Assembly: GCA_036926305.1 (NCBI GenBank) | Contig: JAXCHB010000135.1 | Span: forward strand, 3,348,001-3,412,000 | Length of the DNA: 64,000 nt | Direction: 5' to 3' | From: Uropetala carovei | Taxonomy: Eukaryota; Arthropoda; Insecta; Odonata; Petaluridae | Shown here: one piece after another, positions 33,722 to 45,185 of the stretch | Numbering within the stretch: the stretch's first letter is position 1 | How the letters are laid out: each line of letters starts with the position of its first letter | The notes under the pieces: model-generated | What the model saw: only the letters and a program-made list of their open reading frames with translations | The model's database searches: none | Told to the model about the DNA's origin: nothing | Translations under genes and position numbers: made by a program

Positions 33722-36513
33722 ATGGGAGACGACTACCGGATAGGTTTCGTGAACGTGAGAGGCGGTCTCAGACAAAAGAGGCACCTCATAGCGGATCTAA
33801 TGGACAAAAAATCCATTATCTGCTTGGGGCTTGCCGAGACCTGCCTCAAGGCCAACATCCGGTTCCACATCCCGGGATGCAAGACACTACGGAAAGACAC
33901 CACACAAAGAAACAGAGGAGTAGCCCTTCTCATCAGAGAAGGAGTCCCGGCAATAAGAGTAGAACTTCCACCGATCATCAGAGATGAAGACGCGATCGTG
34001 GCCAGGCTAAGCCTACCCAAAACTATCCTAATTGCATGCATTTATGTTCCGCATCAAAGCGTCTCCCCAGCAGCCCTTCTTAATTTCCTTCAGTGCACTA
34101 ATGAAAATTTTATTCTAGTTGGCGACTTCCACGCCAGATCGAAGAACTTGGCGACACGCATACCAACACACGAGGAAGGCAGATGGAGGTGATCCTATAC
34201 AATACCAACCTAGTCCGCCTCCCTATCCCTTCACCCACCTTTCTTAGCTACATAGGTGCCTCCAACCCGGACCACGTGCTAGTGAAAGGAAACGCCGCCG
34301 GCCTCGTTGGAGAGGTGACGGTGGAAGACATCATCACTTCGGATCACCTGCCACTCACCTTTCCGATCGCCAGAGGAGGAATCGCCAGAAATAAGCGAAC
34401 CTTTATAAAGACGGACTAGAGGAAGGCTGATTGGAATAAGTACGAGGATATAATATGCACAGGCCTGCAACAAGAAAAAAGACCTACCACAACGGAAGAG
34501 GTAGACGAGACGATACCAACAATCAACACTGTCATCTCGCAAGCCGACGCGTATTGCATCCCAAAAAAGCTGGTCGACCCCCATAAGCCACCCCTCCCAG
34601 AACACAGTGAGATTAATTAGGGAGAACCGACGGATATACAGAAACTACGTTCGAACCAGAGACCCGGCGCTATAAATGATATGGAACCATAACCAAGCGG
34701 TAACACGAAGAAAAATCATCGAGCATAAAGAACAGGCATGGGAAAAGGCTTGCGCGAAACTGGACTACAGGGATAGAGCAAAATTCTGGGACACCTTTAA
34801 GGTCCTCAGCGGCCGCAAGCGAGTCACACGATCCCACCTGATGGATAACGGAAGGGCTCTCACCTAAGAACAAGACCAGGCGGAGAAATTCCGAGACACC
34901 CTGGAATAAATCCACACGCCACAGACGGACGAAAAATTCAACGAGGCGTTCCACAAAAAGATCGAAGACGAGGTAAATAACGACATCCTCCCTTCCTTCG
35001 ACTAAATCCGCACCGAAGATATTGAAGACAGCATCACTACCGATGACATAAAAGACGCCATCAGAAGGACGATGAACGCAGCACCGGGTCCAGATTCCGT
35101 CACTAGGAACCACGTGAAGTTCTCTCCCACACTAACAAAATTACTTTCTCCCCTCTATAATGCATGTCTCTCGCTAGGCTATTACCCCAAGGAATGGAGA
35201 CAGGCCACCACGGTGATGATCCCGAAGCCCGGAAAGGACATCACCGCCGCAGAGAACTACCGCCCCATCAGCCTGACGAGCGTGCTGGGAAAGCTGCTGG
35301 AGAAGATACTGGGAAAACGAGTCACCGGAATGCTGGAAGAAGGAGGCGTCATTCCGGACCACCAATACGGATTTAGGGCCCGCAGATGCACAAGTGACCC
35401 AGCAGTAATCCTGACCAGCACGGAAATGGAGGCTATTAACAGGGGGCATGCACGGCCGCAATCTTCATGGACATAGAGAGGGCGTTCGATAAACTCTGGC
35501 ATGGAGGGCTCATCCATAAAATTTCCTACACCCCCAACCTTCCTCCCCTAATAGCCAAATTCCTAACTTCCTTCATTTCCGACCGAAGTGCCAGAGTGAG
35601 GGTGGGGGACAAACTCTCTATGCCATTTAAGATACGCTACGGCGTCTCCCAAGGTACGGTATTGTCTCCTCTACTTTTTATCCTATACAGCCCTGATATC
35701 CCTACCCCCTATCGTCCACATTCGCCGACGACACCGCCCTATGGGCCACGGCTACGACCCCTGACGTCGCGTCGCAGCTCGATACCTGCAGCCCGAGCTG
35801 ACTAAAACGGCGAGGTGGATGCCAGAGAGGACTAGGCCACAAACGTGAACCGGCTTCCCTCAGCCTATGGGGAGAGAGGGTCAAACTCCAGAGGCATTAC
35901 CCTCGACCAGCGTCTCTCGTTCGGGAAGCACCTACGAGGCGTTATCGCCTCAGCATGCCGCCGCAGCAACCTGGTGAGAGCAATCCGGGCGGGAGGGAGA
36001 GGAGTGTCAGCGCAGACGGCGGTCCACCACTATAAAACATTCATCAGACCGATCTTCGAATACGCGGCCATCGCAGTAACGCCCAGGAACAAATCCCAGA
36101 TGCAGCAAATCGCGGAGATCGAGGGGAGGATCGTCCGGCAGGCGCTCCTGCTGGCGCCAAGAACACCGAGAGCAGAGGCGTACGAAGCGGCCGGTCCTGC
36201 ACCGCATGGCGAGGCTACGCTGCAGGGCAGCAGAAAAGATGAGGATGCACATCCCTTCCACATACCTACTAATCCTTCAACCCCTTTCCCGGGTCTCCCA
36301 AGGAGGGCCCACAAATTGAAATACCCTACCGAGAGTAGAATAATCGCAGAGACAATACCGCTGTTCTACCCGGACGTCTCACCCACCCAACCTAGAACCC
36401 CGGTCCCCATACCCTACCACCTGTGCCCTTGTCCTGGACGGCCCCTGCACCAGCCGAAGAGGAGGAAGCAGACGGACCGCCGCAAGAACCAAATTCCAGT
36501 GAATGTGTCGTGA
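33722..36513 (+). pseudogene. LINE ORF2 (endonuclease and reverse transcriptase), broken
   Basis: This enzyme nicks target DNA and copies the RNA in place. ATG at 33722 starts MGDDYRIGFVNVRGG. Endonuclease motifs are LAETCLK, RGVALLIREG, LVGDFHARSK (GDFHA where GDFNA is usual) and TSDHLPLTF. A frameshift near 34185 and stops near 34419, 34618 and 34865 follow. Reverse transcriptase motifs are VMIPKPGKD, YRPISLTSVLGKLLEKIL, HQYGFRARRCT, DIERAFDKLWHGGL and GVSQGTVLSPLLFIL. The catalytic box is FADDTALWA at 35721-35747, but in another frame. A C-terminal ITLDQRLSFGKHLR block and a tail to 36513 complete it. At least five disruptions make it inactive. Confidence 0.9.
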
Positions 36514-36681
36514 AAGTGCTCGTGATAGAGAGAATATATTTTACAATGAACTATTTATTTATATTTATATAAAATCAAACAGATATTTATCGTTATTTGT
36601 TATTTGTTAATCAGACAACTATTTTACTATATATTTGTTAATCTATTACTTGTTACTACTATTATCTTATTTTATATTTTA

Positions 36682-38016
36682 CTGGTAGGGCAGCCCCGGA
36701 TCTCCGATCCTCAACGCGATTTAAATTAACTGAAAGTTTAGTGAAATAATTTTGATTGAATAATTAATTAAATAAATGAAATGCAAATAATCTAAATAGG
36801 TCGGCCCTAGGTTAGATCTTCTTTGTTCCCTATTCATTTGACGTGTTTCCCTATTTCTTTGTCTTTTTTGTACTCTCCGCTCCTCATCTACACGGGCAAT
36901 CCTATCAGCTTCCGCATCTCTTTCTCTCTCTTTCCTACAATACTCTTCGTTTGATCTCTGGCTCCTCTTCCTTTCTCTGGCAGCTGTAGCTGGACTAATA
37001 GCTCTACCTTACCTTAGCGCCAATGGTTATCGTTGCACTCTTATAGACGAATTCACAAACAATTGCTTTACTTCAAATGTCTATCAACGACTGCTTTTAA
37101 CTTCTTACAGGACCTACTATAAAGGCGACGTCAATACAACCGTTTATTTAGATTATCAATGAAGAGAAGATAACCATATAATGTGTTTACAAAGTAACGT
37201 GCGTCCATATTCTCATCTAATTTTCAATTGATGCGTTAGCCTATTTGCGTTAATAAGGATTACAGATGGGTAATATGATGGTTCTACTTACAAAAAGGTA
37301 AGATTCCAGCATTCAAACGATGAAACAAAACGAAAAACAAATTAATTGCACAATTTTAAATAAAACTCAATACGCTGGGAGCTTGTTTGTTATACACATG
37401 TTATTGACACAGCTAGAAACGCTTCCCATACGTAGTCAACGAAATAATTATCCGTAAGTATTTACGTTGCTATGCTTCATTAATTTCGATTCTTATGTTA
37501 AACAAAAGTGTGAAGCGAATAACGCTATTCTTTCACCTATTGTAGGTATAACTGATAGTAATTGAATCGGAGGCAACAATGACGGTCGCCTTGGCAACAC
37601 CCTGAAAGAGTACGAAAAATCCGCAAAATTTCAAAAAAGAATGCGTATTTCTGAAAACTTTGACCGTGTAACGTATAACATGGCAATAATAAGATAGTGT
37701 AGAGCTTTAGCAGTCAAATAAAGCAAAAAAGAAGAAAATCGGTCCATATTTACGTATTTTAACGTATGAAGGAAGAAAACCTTGCACTCTGAAAAATCGA
37801 AAATCCCGTGTAAACTTATGGGAAAAAAATTGTCTCCTGGATTCGAACCCGGGACACTTAAGCAAACGAAAATATTTTTTCAGGGACCTCATAGCTAGTA
37901 GAAACAAAACTCCGTTTACCGCATATCTTTACGACGAACGGTTCTTGAGAAATACGCCGATATAAATTGTAAACAAATGTCTAAAGACGTCAACGTAAAA
38001 TTAATATATAGTTAGA
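36682..38016 (-). mobile_element. Non-autonomous Helitron, minus orientation, 1.3 kb
   Basis: Read on the minus strand it starts near 38016 with TCTAACTATATATTAA and contains the shared Helitron body: GTTTCTACTAGCTATGAGG, CCCGGGTTCGAATCCAGGAG, AAACTTATGGG type segments and GAAGAGAAGATAACC in inverse. It ends GCTGCCCTACCAG before T at 36682; CCAG is a one-base variant of the CTAG end. The basic ORF at 36721-37008 lies near its 3' end. Compared with the copy at 10111 it retains the middle region, so it helps define the full-length form. Confidence 0.65.
36721..37008 (-). pseudogene. Basic coiled-coil ORF remnant inside the inverted Helitron
   Basis: A 95-codon open frame lacks a start near its 5' edge. 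It reads RKRSQRSNEEYCRKERERDA, then DEERRVQKRQRNRETRQMNR, then RRSNLGPTYLDYLH. The middle and end match the ORF at 10518-10718 almost exactly. The 5' edge follows AAGGTAAGG, a splice-donor-like word also present upstream of the other copy. I infer an exon or N-terminal fragment of a Helitron replicase; function unknown. Confidence 0.5.
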
Positions 38017-38029
38017 TTAGATTAGGCTG

Positions 38030-38265
38030 TCCACGGAAGGTTTTGCCGGGTTTCCCTTCCGTCTTGGGCGAATGCCGGACAAATGCCACCCTCGGAAGAA
38101 AAAAGAAATGAATGATTCTACCACTTGGTTGAACAAATATTAAAAGACTTGCAACCTGAACCAACCCTGAAGAGGCAATCTGCCTATAACAGGGCTTTTC
38201 CTCGGTCAGGCCCATGTATAATGAAAAGCAATTGTAAAACTCCTCTGTCAAAAATGCAATGTACG
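38030..38265 (-). repeat. Possible dispersed insect repeat fragment
   Basis: On the minus strand the segment ends with TTCCGAGGGTGGCATTTGTC, CGGCATTCGCCCAAG and GGGAAACCCGGCAAAACC. From general familiarity this resembles a repeat tail seen in several insect genomes. There is only one copy in this window and no boundary evidence, so the call is tentative. Confidence 0.3.
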
Positions 38266-41200
38266 GGACTCCGTGGAAAATAAAAACCTCTTAAATTGAA
38301 TTGGAGATTATATTCCGCGAAATGGGTCTAAAACCTTTGGCCTACAACTGAATTTTAAATTGGACAAATCCTTTGCAAGTATTTATTTTTATTACAAGTA
38401 GGTACGTTATGTTGGTTGCATTACATTAATAATTAAAACGACGTTCGGACCGACGGTATTCATTCCTCCCATGAGATTTGAGTTAGAGAACCCCGCTCTA
38501 TAAGAAGCTAGGCCACAAAATTAAAATCAAATATGTCTTTTAGAATGAAACTTGAAATTTTTTTTGTCAAATACCAATCTTAAAACAAGGAAGGATGTGC
38601 GAAGTTTTTGTATGAAATTATCACAGATAAAAAGCTGCTGAATAGTGAAGGAAAAATAAAAATTTGTTCCGTCCAAATTTTGAACAGAAGACGGAACGTG
38701 GCTTAGGAATTTTTATCGTTAAGATCGCGAGATCTGAGATTCCAAATTATGATTAACATTCGTTGACGTAAATTACATTAATTATAGAGTTAATACACAC
38801 ATGAATAAGGTAGTTAAATATTAATGAATTAATTATAGAAATTATAAAATAAGCAAATATAACTTAATTCAAGGGTCGAATAAAGCATGAGCGCATTCCG
38901 CATAAAAAATCTCGTCAACATAAATCACAGATAGAAATAAAAAAACGTTTAGTACTATTTATTCGATACATCCTATAAATTACAATTTCAAATAAAGGGA
39001 AAACGGCCGTATAAGCGATGGAATTAAGGCACTATAAATAGCTATGGAAATATTTAAGGAAACGAAAGCGTTCGAAGAATGAGTTGGGAGAGATTCGAAA
39101 GAAAAAGAGACAAATGCTTCTCGTATGATTGTAAAAAAAAGACTCCGAGAAGAGAGTGACCCCGGGGAAGGGGCAGTGGATGTGAAAGGGAGAAGAGAAG
39201 GATGTCCCGGATGGCGGTCGACTGCCTCATAGAAACGAGTCTGACACGACAAAAAAACCCAAGTGTTATTCTGCGTTCTGACCCTATTTCATTAGAAAAT
39301 AAATACTCGACTGGCATTCGGATTTCATTCCCTTTTTTCTACGCGCCATTGGCAACGCTTTTCTATTTGAATACAGAAAATTACCACAATTGTGTTGATT
39401 TCTGAATAAGAAACGTGTTGGAGTGGCAGAAACTTTTTTGGTGCAGTGGATACGACGTTCTGAAATCTTGGCAGAAACTACCATAATTTCTCCGAAGCAT
39501 TATTCGAATTTTCGTTAATCCAGGGTGAATTATATTGCTCCACCGACCAAATAACTTGCCTCCTTTTTCATCATCATCGTGCTAGTTCAAAGGAAAGATC
39601 CAACATTTCCAGAAGTTTCTCGAATAAGCATTGTTATCTAAACTTGGAGTCCCCTAATAATGGACCTTTGCCTAATTCTCAACGGAAGTTTTCCAGTAAA
39701 ATTTTAATAAAAATGAAATATTTTCATATCTTAGTAAATAAAATCACATATTATATTCAAAGTTTAGTTTTTCTTCTCGAAGTTTTAATTTCAAGGTTTC
39801 AAATATATTTATCCTATCTAAGGACAACTATCCAAAATAATTTTTCAAACTTTCAAATCTTCAGTCATTATCATAAATCATTACTGTTAGTTTCCTCGAT
39901 AACAATTAAAGGATCATTTGCCAAGCGATTCTAGTGTGACGATACGCTGGAGAAGGTGACAGAGGGACAAACATGGGCACACATCAAATATAATTAAATC
40001 GAAATTTAAATGTGAATAACGATGAAATTTAACGGAGCTTATGATTTACGGGTGGTTTTAACTATCTTGACATTTTTTCCACTTTTCGATAGAGAGTGAA
40101 ATATATCTTAAAACATAACACAATCCGAGGTAGCTAAAGTGATTTTAAAAAATACTGAAAAACGTGTAAATAATTTTTTTTAAATGATATATTTTCCAAG
40201 TTCGAATGTAGGTAACCTGCGGTTTCAAGGTCTAAAAACATCGCATTTTTACGGTATCTTCTCTCAAACTGCCACCCCTGCGAAGTACATAAAACAATAT
40301 TTCATCATTATTGGATATACGTACCTGTACCCAAGTATCGCCGTTTTATTCTTTTTTAAATTGCTCTTTCATACGTACTTCGACTAACATCAAACGGTTT
40401 ACGGAAAAAAGCTACACGTTTCAACACTTGAGAAAACTCCAGGATAGGTGTATCATCTGACAATGAGAGGGATTTTTAATTTATCAAAAATGTTTTCTTA
40501 ACACATCCGGCAAATCTGACCGGATGATATATGAACATCAAGCGTCACGAATATAAGTAGTTTATTGGCATATCATGAACAGAAATTCATCCTTTTGGTC
40601 GAATCATTTCTTACTCGCGTATAAAGACGGGCATAGTAAAACAATTCCAGACGATTTTCTTCTTTGTAGCTATTTTATTTCTCAGCGCGAAAGAATAACC
40701 TAAAAGGCATCCGCTCTAATTTCTGCATTTTTTCGAGATATCTATCCGATTCTATTTTTTATTGCTCACGGAAATATAAAAGAACCCGCCGAAGAAAGTG
40801 CGAAGGTTTTGTTTGTACGTTTTGCATGCATTCAACGACATGCATGACTTGAAATCCTCTCACGCTCGTTTATAAGGCGGAGAAGAGTTTTCCGTAACAC
40901 TTTAAGAGCGACTACATCGCCAAAAAGGGACGTTCACCGGATATTCAAAGAGAGAAAGAGAGAGTGGCGAATATGTAGTAGGATAAGATAAGGAAAAAGG
41001 AAGAAACGAAAAGAGAAAGAGGCGTTGCAGTAGAGACAATGAGAGGGAATGAACGGTGAATTATTGCGGAGAGTGGTGGGGAAGAGTAAACCGCATGTCG
41101 AAACGTTGCGTGGACACAAACGTATGCAAGATGAGTGCCTTTGGCGCGAGGGGAGACAGAAAGAGGGCCGAGGGAGGGAGATGGAAGTCGCTAAAGCACC

Positions 41201-41457
41201 CTCTCTCTCTCTCTCCTCCTTGCATAGTTTATGAATTAGCATTCGTGTCGCGCGCGCGGCCAAGGGAAAAAAAGACTGCGCTCTTTTCTCCTTCTTTGTT
41301 TTCACTTTCCAGGACAAAAAGCTCCACTCGCATCCCACGCTGTCCCCACATCCACTCACTTCCCCTCCCAACCTCATACAGCTCAGCTCTTCATTGCCAA
41401 AATCTCAGTTGCGTCCGGCGCAAGGGACCTTGTTTCCCGCGATTAATACCTTACAGT
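38266..41457. other. Unassigned AT-rich sequence
   Basis: No coding region or element ends were found. GA/CT-rich low complexity appears near 40950-41000 and 41195-41215. Overlapping ORFs at 40934-41523 on both strands reflect that composition. Confidence 0.45.
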
Positions 41458-41805
41458 CAGCGGCGTAACTACGGTTTTGGGGCCCACACGCAAGTCAAGT
41501 TTCTGTGGCCCCCATTTATATAAAAATATATGAAATTATGATAGCTTTTTGATTTTTAACGATATTTTTCGCGTTTTAATTCCAAAAATACATTGATACT
41601 TCTATAATTCTAACATTATAAGGATGGGACAAAACAACTCCAAACACTTGAGATGGATATTTTCGTCTTCATTTCGTGCGATGAAATCTTTCATTCCCAT
41701 AAGGATATTACTACTTCGAATACCTTACGGCAGATTACGGGAAAAATATCTCGGGGCCCCCACGCACTGCGTGGGCTTGCGTCCCCCCCTCAAGTTAGGC
41801 GCCTG
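41458..41805. mobile_element. hAT-type MITE, 348 bp
   Basis: The left end is CAGCGGCGTAACTACGG. The right end read inversely is CAGGCGCCTAACTTGAGG, an imperfect inverted match. Flanking 8-mers CTTACAGT (41450-41457) and CTTATAGT (41806-41813) differ at one base, consistent with an aged hAT target duplication. Subterminal GGGGCCC motifs occur at both ends. No ORF is supported. Confidence 0.7.
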
Positions 41806-41813
41806 CTTATAGT

Positions 41814-44800
41814 ACTGGATGGATGCGCAGCGTCCCTCCCTCCGTCTCCTCCGCATCTCCTCCAAACTCTTCGCATCCTCTTTTTCCTCTCATTTCCTGC
41901 AAACAGTCCCTTTCTCTCGCTCCGTCATTCAAAACTGACGGTTTTTTTGTTTCTCAACCTAAACGCTTGAACCAGCGACAGCGCCTCCTACGGCAGAATG
42001 GAACGCTTTCGCTAGCGATTCTCCTTTCCGCCGAAATCATACTCCGAGTGTTTTTTCCCCCTTCTCGTTAACTTTTTTTTCGCAAAAAGCAACTTTCATT
42101 TGCTAAGCCTCCCCGGCCCCTCCTTACTCCTCTTCATTACTTAAAAGGAAGCCGACTAAATGACAACCGCTTTTTCCTACAGCGCCCGAGAGATGAAAGT
42201 TGTGTGATCCGATTCCACGCATTCAGTCTTTGTTTTTCGAGCGGTTATTTTCGCGAATGCCAAGGTTAACGTCTTCGAAAGAGCGAACGAGTGGCTCCAC
42301 CCATCCTGAAAATACTCCCAATTCTTTCTTTCTTTCCTGCTTTATAATGAAATGCACCGAAAGATGATAACGATAAGCTATGACTATGTCTGAGGCCGGC
42401 CAAGTGGAAGCTTCAGATGAACGGATTCCAAACTTTAAAACGATGTCGCCCTAAGTCATTCACCTTGACTGACGCGGCATCCCTGATGACTCGTGTGTGA
42501 GAAACACATTTGCGTCTTATTATCTTTCGTGACAACTCGGGCAACTTGCTGCGAAGCTTTTAGGGAAGGCTGCTATCCACGTATGGTCCCAACCTATCGT
42601 TTGCTAGTATTTATATAAATATATTAATGTGCACACACAATTCCTAGAATTGTCACGGCTCTTAACATATTTCGAGTTGAATATCCGCACAATCAACGAC
42701 AACCAACATTTTTCTAATACCATGCCGGCAAAACTAAAATAATCGCCCACTGGATTTTGCTTGCTACTGTTTGGCATTAACAATGATTAATATAGTTAAA
42801 CAGTTCCTCGTGAAATGCGTCCGATTCCATTCTTTGGACGCTTTAGATGCGTTAACGTTCCGTGTTGCACTTAGGCGGAAGGAAGTCCTCGTCACTTTCG
42901 CGTCGTAGATCCAATAAACGAATTCCCATAAGGATATATCTTTTTTATTATAAACAATTTTTTCACACAACTAGTGATAGAAAGTCGCGATGACTTTCTC
43001 CTAGAAACACTTCCTTATCCTGCATCCAGCGCTGACTGCAACGCACCTGCTGTCCTCTGTTGGCATGCAGACCAAACACCTCGACGCCTCCCCCTTGTAC
43101 CTTTCCCCCACGACTCCTGAAATCTGCCACAAACGCAATAAATCAGTCCATTGACAACGGCAGTTTCCGGATCCGCGTTTTTAAAAGGGTATTTATAAAA
43201 AATAAGTTCCGCTTCGCCGCTTTCCTCGTCACGTGTCCATTGTTTAGCAGAAGGCGAATTATAACGCCACCTACTCATTGATCCGATTAAAATATCCGAC
43301 ACACTTGAAGGATTATTTTGCATTACGATTAAAGCTTGTATTTTAGCGATTTTTTAAGGCCCTCTTATACTTTAAGGCAAAAAACATAGAGAGCGGTAAT
43401 TTCACAAGTACATGGGTATAATTACACTAGATAACAATTTATAAATTATATTTTCCTTTTTTACGAGCTTCTATCAGTTCTGTCCTCGTTTAGCTGAACT
43501 AAGAGCTCAACAAGAAAAAACAAAACGATCTGTTATTAAACTGCACAATTATTTTTACTAATTTTTAAATAAAATGCGCTTCATACGTTCACGTTAACGA
43601 TGGAAATTATAGAAAATCCTTTAGCAATACCTTTTATTAATCTAAGTAAAAAGACTCTAGCTTTGAGAAGATATTATTTTTTTTATCCGACGGACCAATA
43701 AAAACGCCTGGCTGTTATTTCAAAGAAATATTTTGCACTTTTTAAATTATCTGACTCCTTTTGCAAAACGAATTTAAAAGACGCACACATTCGAGCCAAT
43801 TTTGATCCATTTCCATCGATGCAAAAATAAGATCATGACAATCTCATCGCTTCGATCACGCCAACATTATGTTTTGCGATTTGCTCGCTAAACAGCAGTC
43901 GGTCGTATTTCATCGTCGTAATGCTTCTTTCTGAGCGTCTCTCCTCTTTGGCCTACAAATTAAATAGAGCTGGAGAGGGAAAGGAAGAGAGGGGAATGGC
44001 GAGGAAGAGAGGGAACCTTGACAAATCTCATTATTATTAATATTGTCGTCGCTTATCCACTTCATATTCTTACTGAGACACACAATGAAATATATTTTCC
44101 GCAATCTTGACGTAACGTTTTGATAGCAGAGCATACAGTGCACGGCCATCTCGAATTTTGAAAAAAGATAATGTGCAGTTAAAGCGAAACTTTTGCCCAT
44201 AGTGCTATCGCCACAATCGAGCATGGTGAGCTTCTTTTTCTCGCAACTAATCACCGATCAGATACACAATGACCTTAAAATTTATCGTCTACGAATCCTC
44301 TTTGTTTGGTAAGAGATTTAAATGATCGTTCTTTAACAAGTTTACTTGCCATATTAATTTTAATAAAATATATTTCATTCCCTCAATGCTAATAAACACT
44401 TTATTGTTGATCGAACACTTTTAGATTTTATATGGGTATCATTTCTAAAAAATCGGTACAATTTATATTGTATAAATTTCTCATATACTAATGCGGCGTT
44501 TAGTTATCTTTTGAAAATAAGAACTATGTAGAATCATTATCATCAACTAGCCTTATATTCATTTTTTGAGAAATATGAACTATGTAGTATTATTGAAGAC
44601 GTAAACTCAAGTAACCGTAAAAAATTGATCAAAATCGTTACAGTTCTTGAGAAAATCAAGTTGTTGTTAAAAATGCGTAGAATAAACTTCCCTTAATTAT
44701 TGAGCAATGTCAACTATTTCTTCATATCTTCTATTCTGCATGATAAAATGCCTAAGAGATTTCATTCATTTTCGCTCTACCATTTAGGCTCTAGAGCCGC

Positions 44801-44849
44801 GAAGAGACGGACAGACAGACGGAGGGTATTGCGGAAAACACTTTTTCGG
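41814..44849. other. Unassigned sequence
   Basis: Short ORFs (for example 43015-43323 and 43910-44254) show no domain. The region has no long repeats. GC-rich stretches near 41830-42120 are pyrimidine-rich. Confidence 0.45.
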
Positions 44850-44854
44850 ACTGA

Positions 44855-44938
44855 GGTACACCTGAAACGTATATTTCCCTCAAAATCTTGAAGTCGAATA
44901 TTTTCGGGATTACAATACTTTCTCAATATACTTCGTAC
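44855..44938 (+). repeat. Repeat B fragment, copy 1
   Basis: GGTACACCTGAAACGTATAT, CTTGAAGTCGAATATTTTCG, GGATTACAATACTTTCTC and ATATACTTCGTAC align with 63012-63090. A short GGAC/GACA tract lies just upstream at 44807-44822. This is a conserved 3' segment of a dispersed repeat of unknown class. Confidence 0.6.
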
Positions 44939-44984
44939 ATTAGAAAGTAAAAAGAAAATATACAAAATATTACGACATATCATC

Positions 44985-45185
44985 ATCATTGGTAGTCTGT
45001 CCGTAGACAGGTCCGAGATTATTCATGGGTAAACTTGGTTCTCCATATACTCCTATTTTCTGCAGTTTTCTTCATGTCTTGATAGCTCTCTTTCCCTTTC
45101 AAGTCGTCTACCAGCTGAAACCTTTTCCTACCTCTTTCTCTTTTTCCATCCAGTTTTCCTTCTAATATATTTTCAATTTGTTAAA
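44985..45185 (-). mobile_element. LINE 3'-terminal fragment
   Basis: It contains the C-terminal coding tail at 45019-45180 and then, in the minus direction, a short untranslated stretch ending in ATGATGATGATATG near 44985. Short ATG-type microsatellite ends are common in L2/CR1/RTE-like LINEs. The rest of the LINE is absent. Confidence 0.55.
45019..45180 (-). pseudogene. LINE reverse transcriptase C-terminal tail
   Basis: The 53-codon minus frame reads ILEGKLDGKRERGRKRFQLV, then DDLKGKESYQDMKKTAENRS and IWRTKFTHE before a stop at 45019. The pattern GK.DGKR.RGRKR..LVDDLK....Y..MK..AENR..WR is the standard end of many non-LTR ORF2 proteins. It follows an in-frame stop, so the fragment is 5' truncated. 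It is not part of the 33257-36535 LINE, whose tail differs. Confidence 0.7.

Larger units (their letters stand above)
33257..36535 (+). mobile_element. 5'-truncated non-LTR retrotransposon (Jockey/I-like LINE)
   Basis: The order gag zinc knuckle, apurinic endonuclease, reverse transcriptase and C-terminal tail is that of Jockey/I-group LINEs. The element is GC-richer than its flanks. The first base of recognisable gag falls inside a zinc knuckle, which indicates 5' truncation. The 3' boundary is placed after the last stop near 36513, where the DNA becomes AT-rich; no clear poly(A) tail or target duplication was found. The next feature is an inverted Helitron at 36682. Confidence 0.85.
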
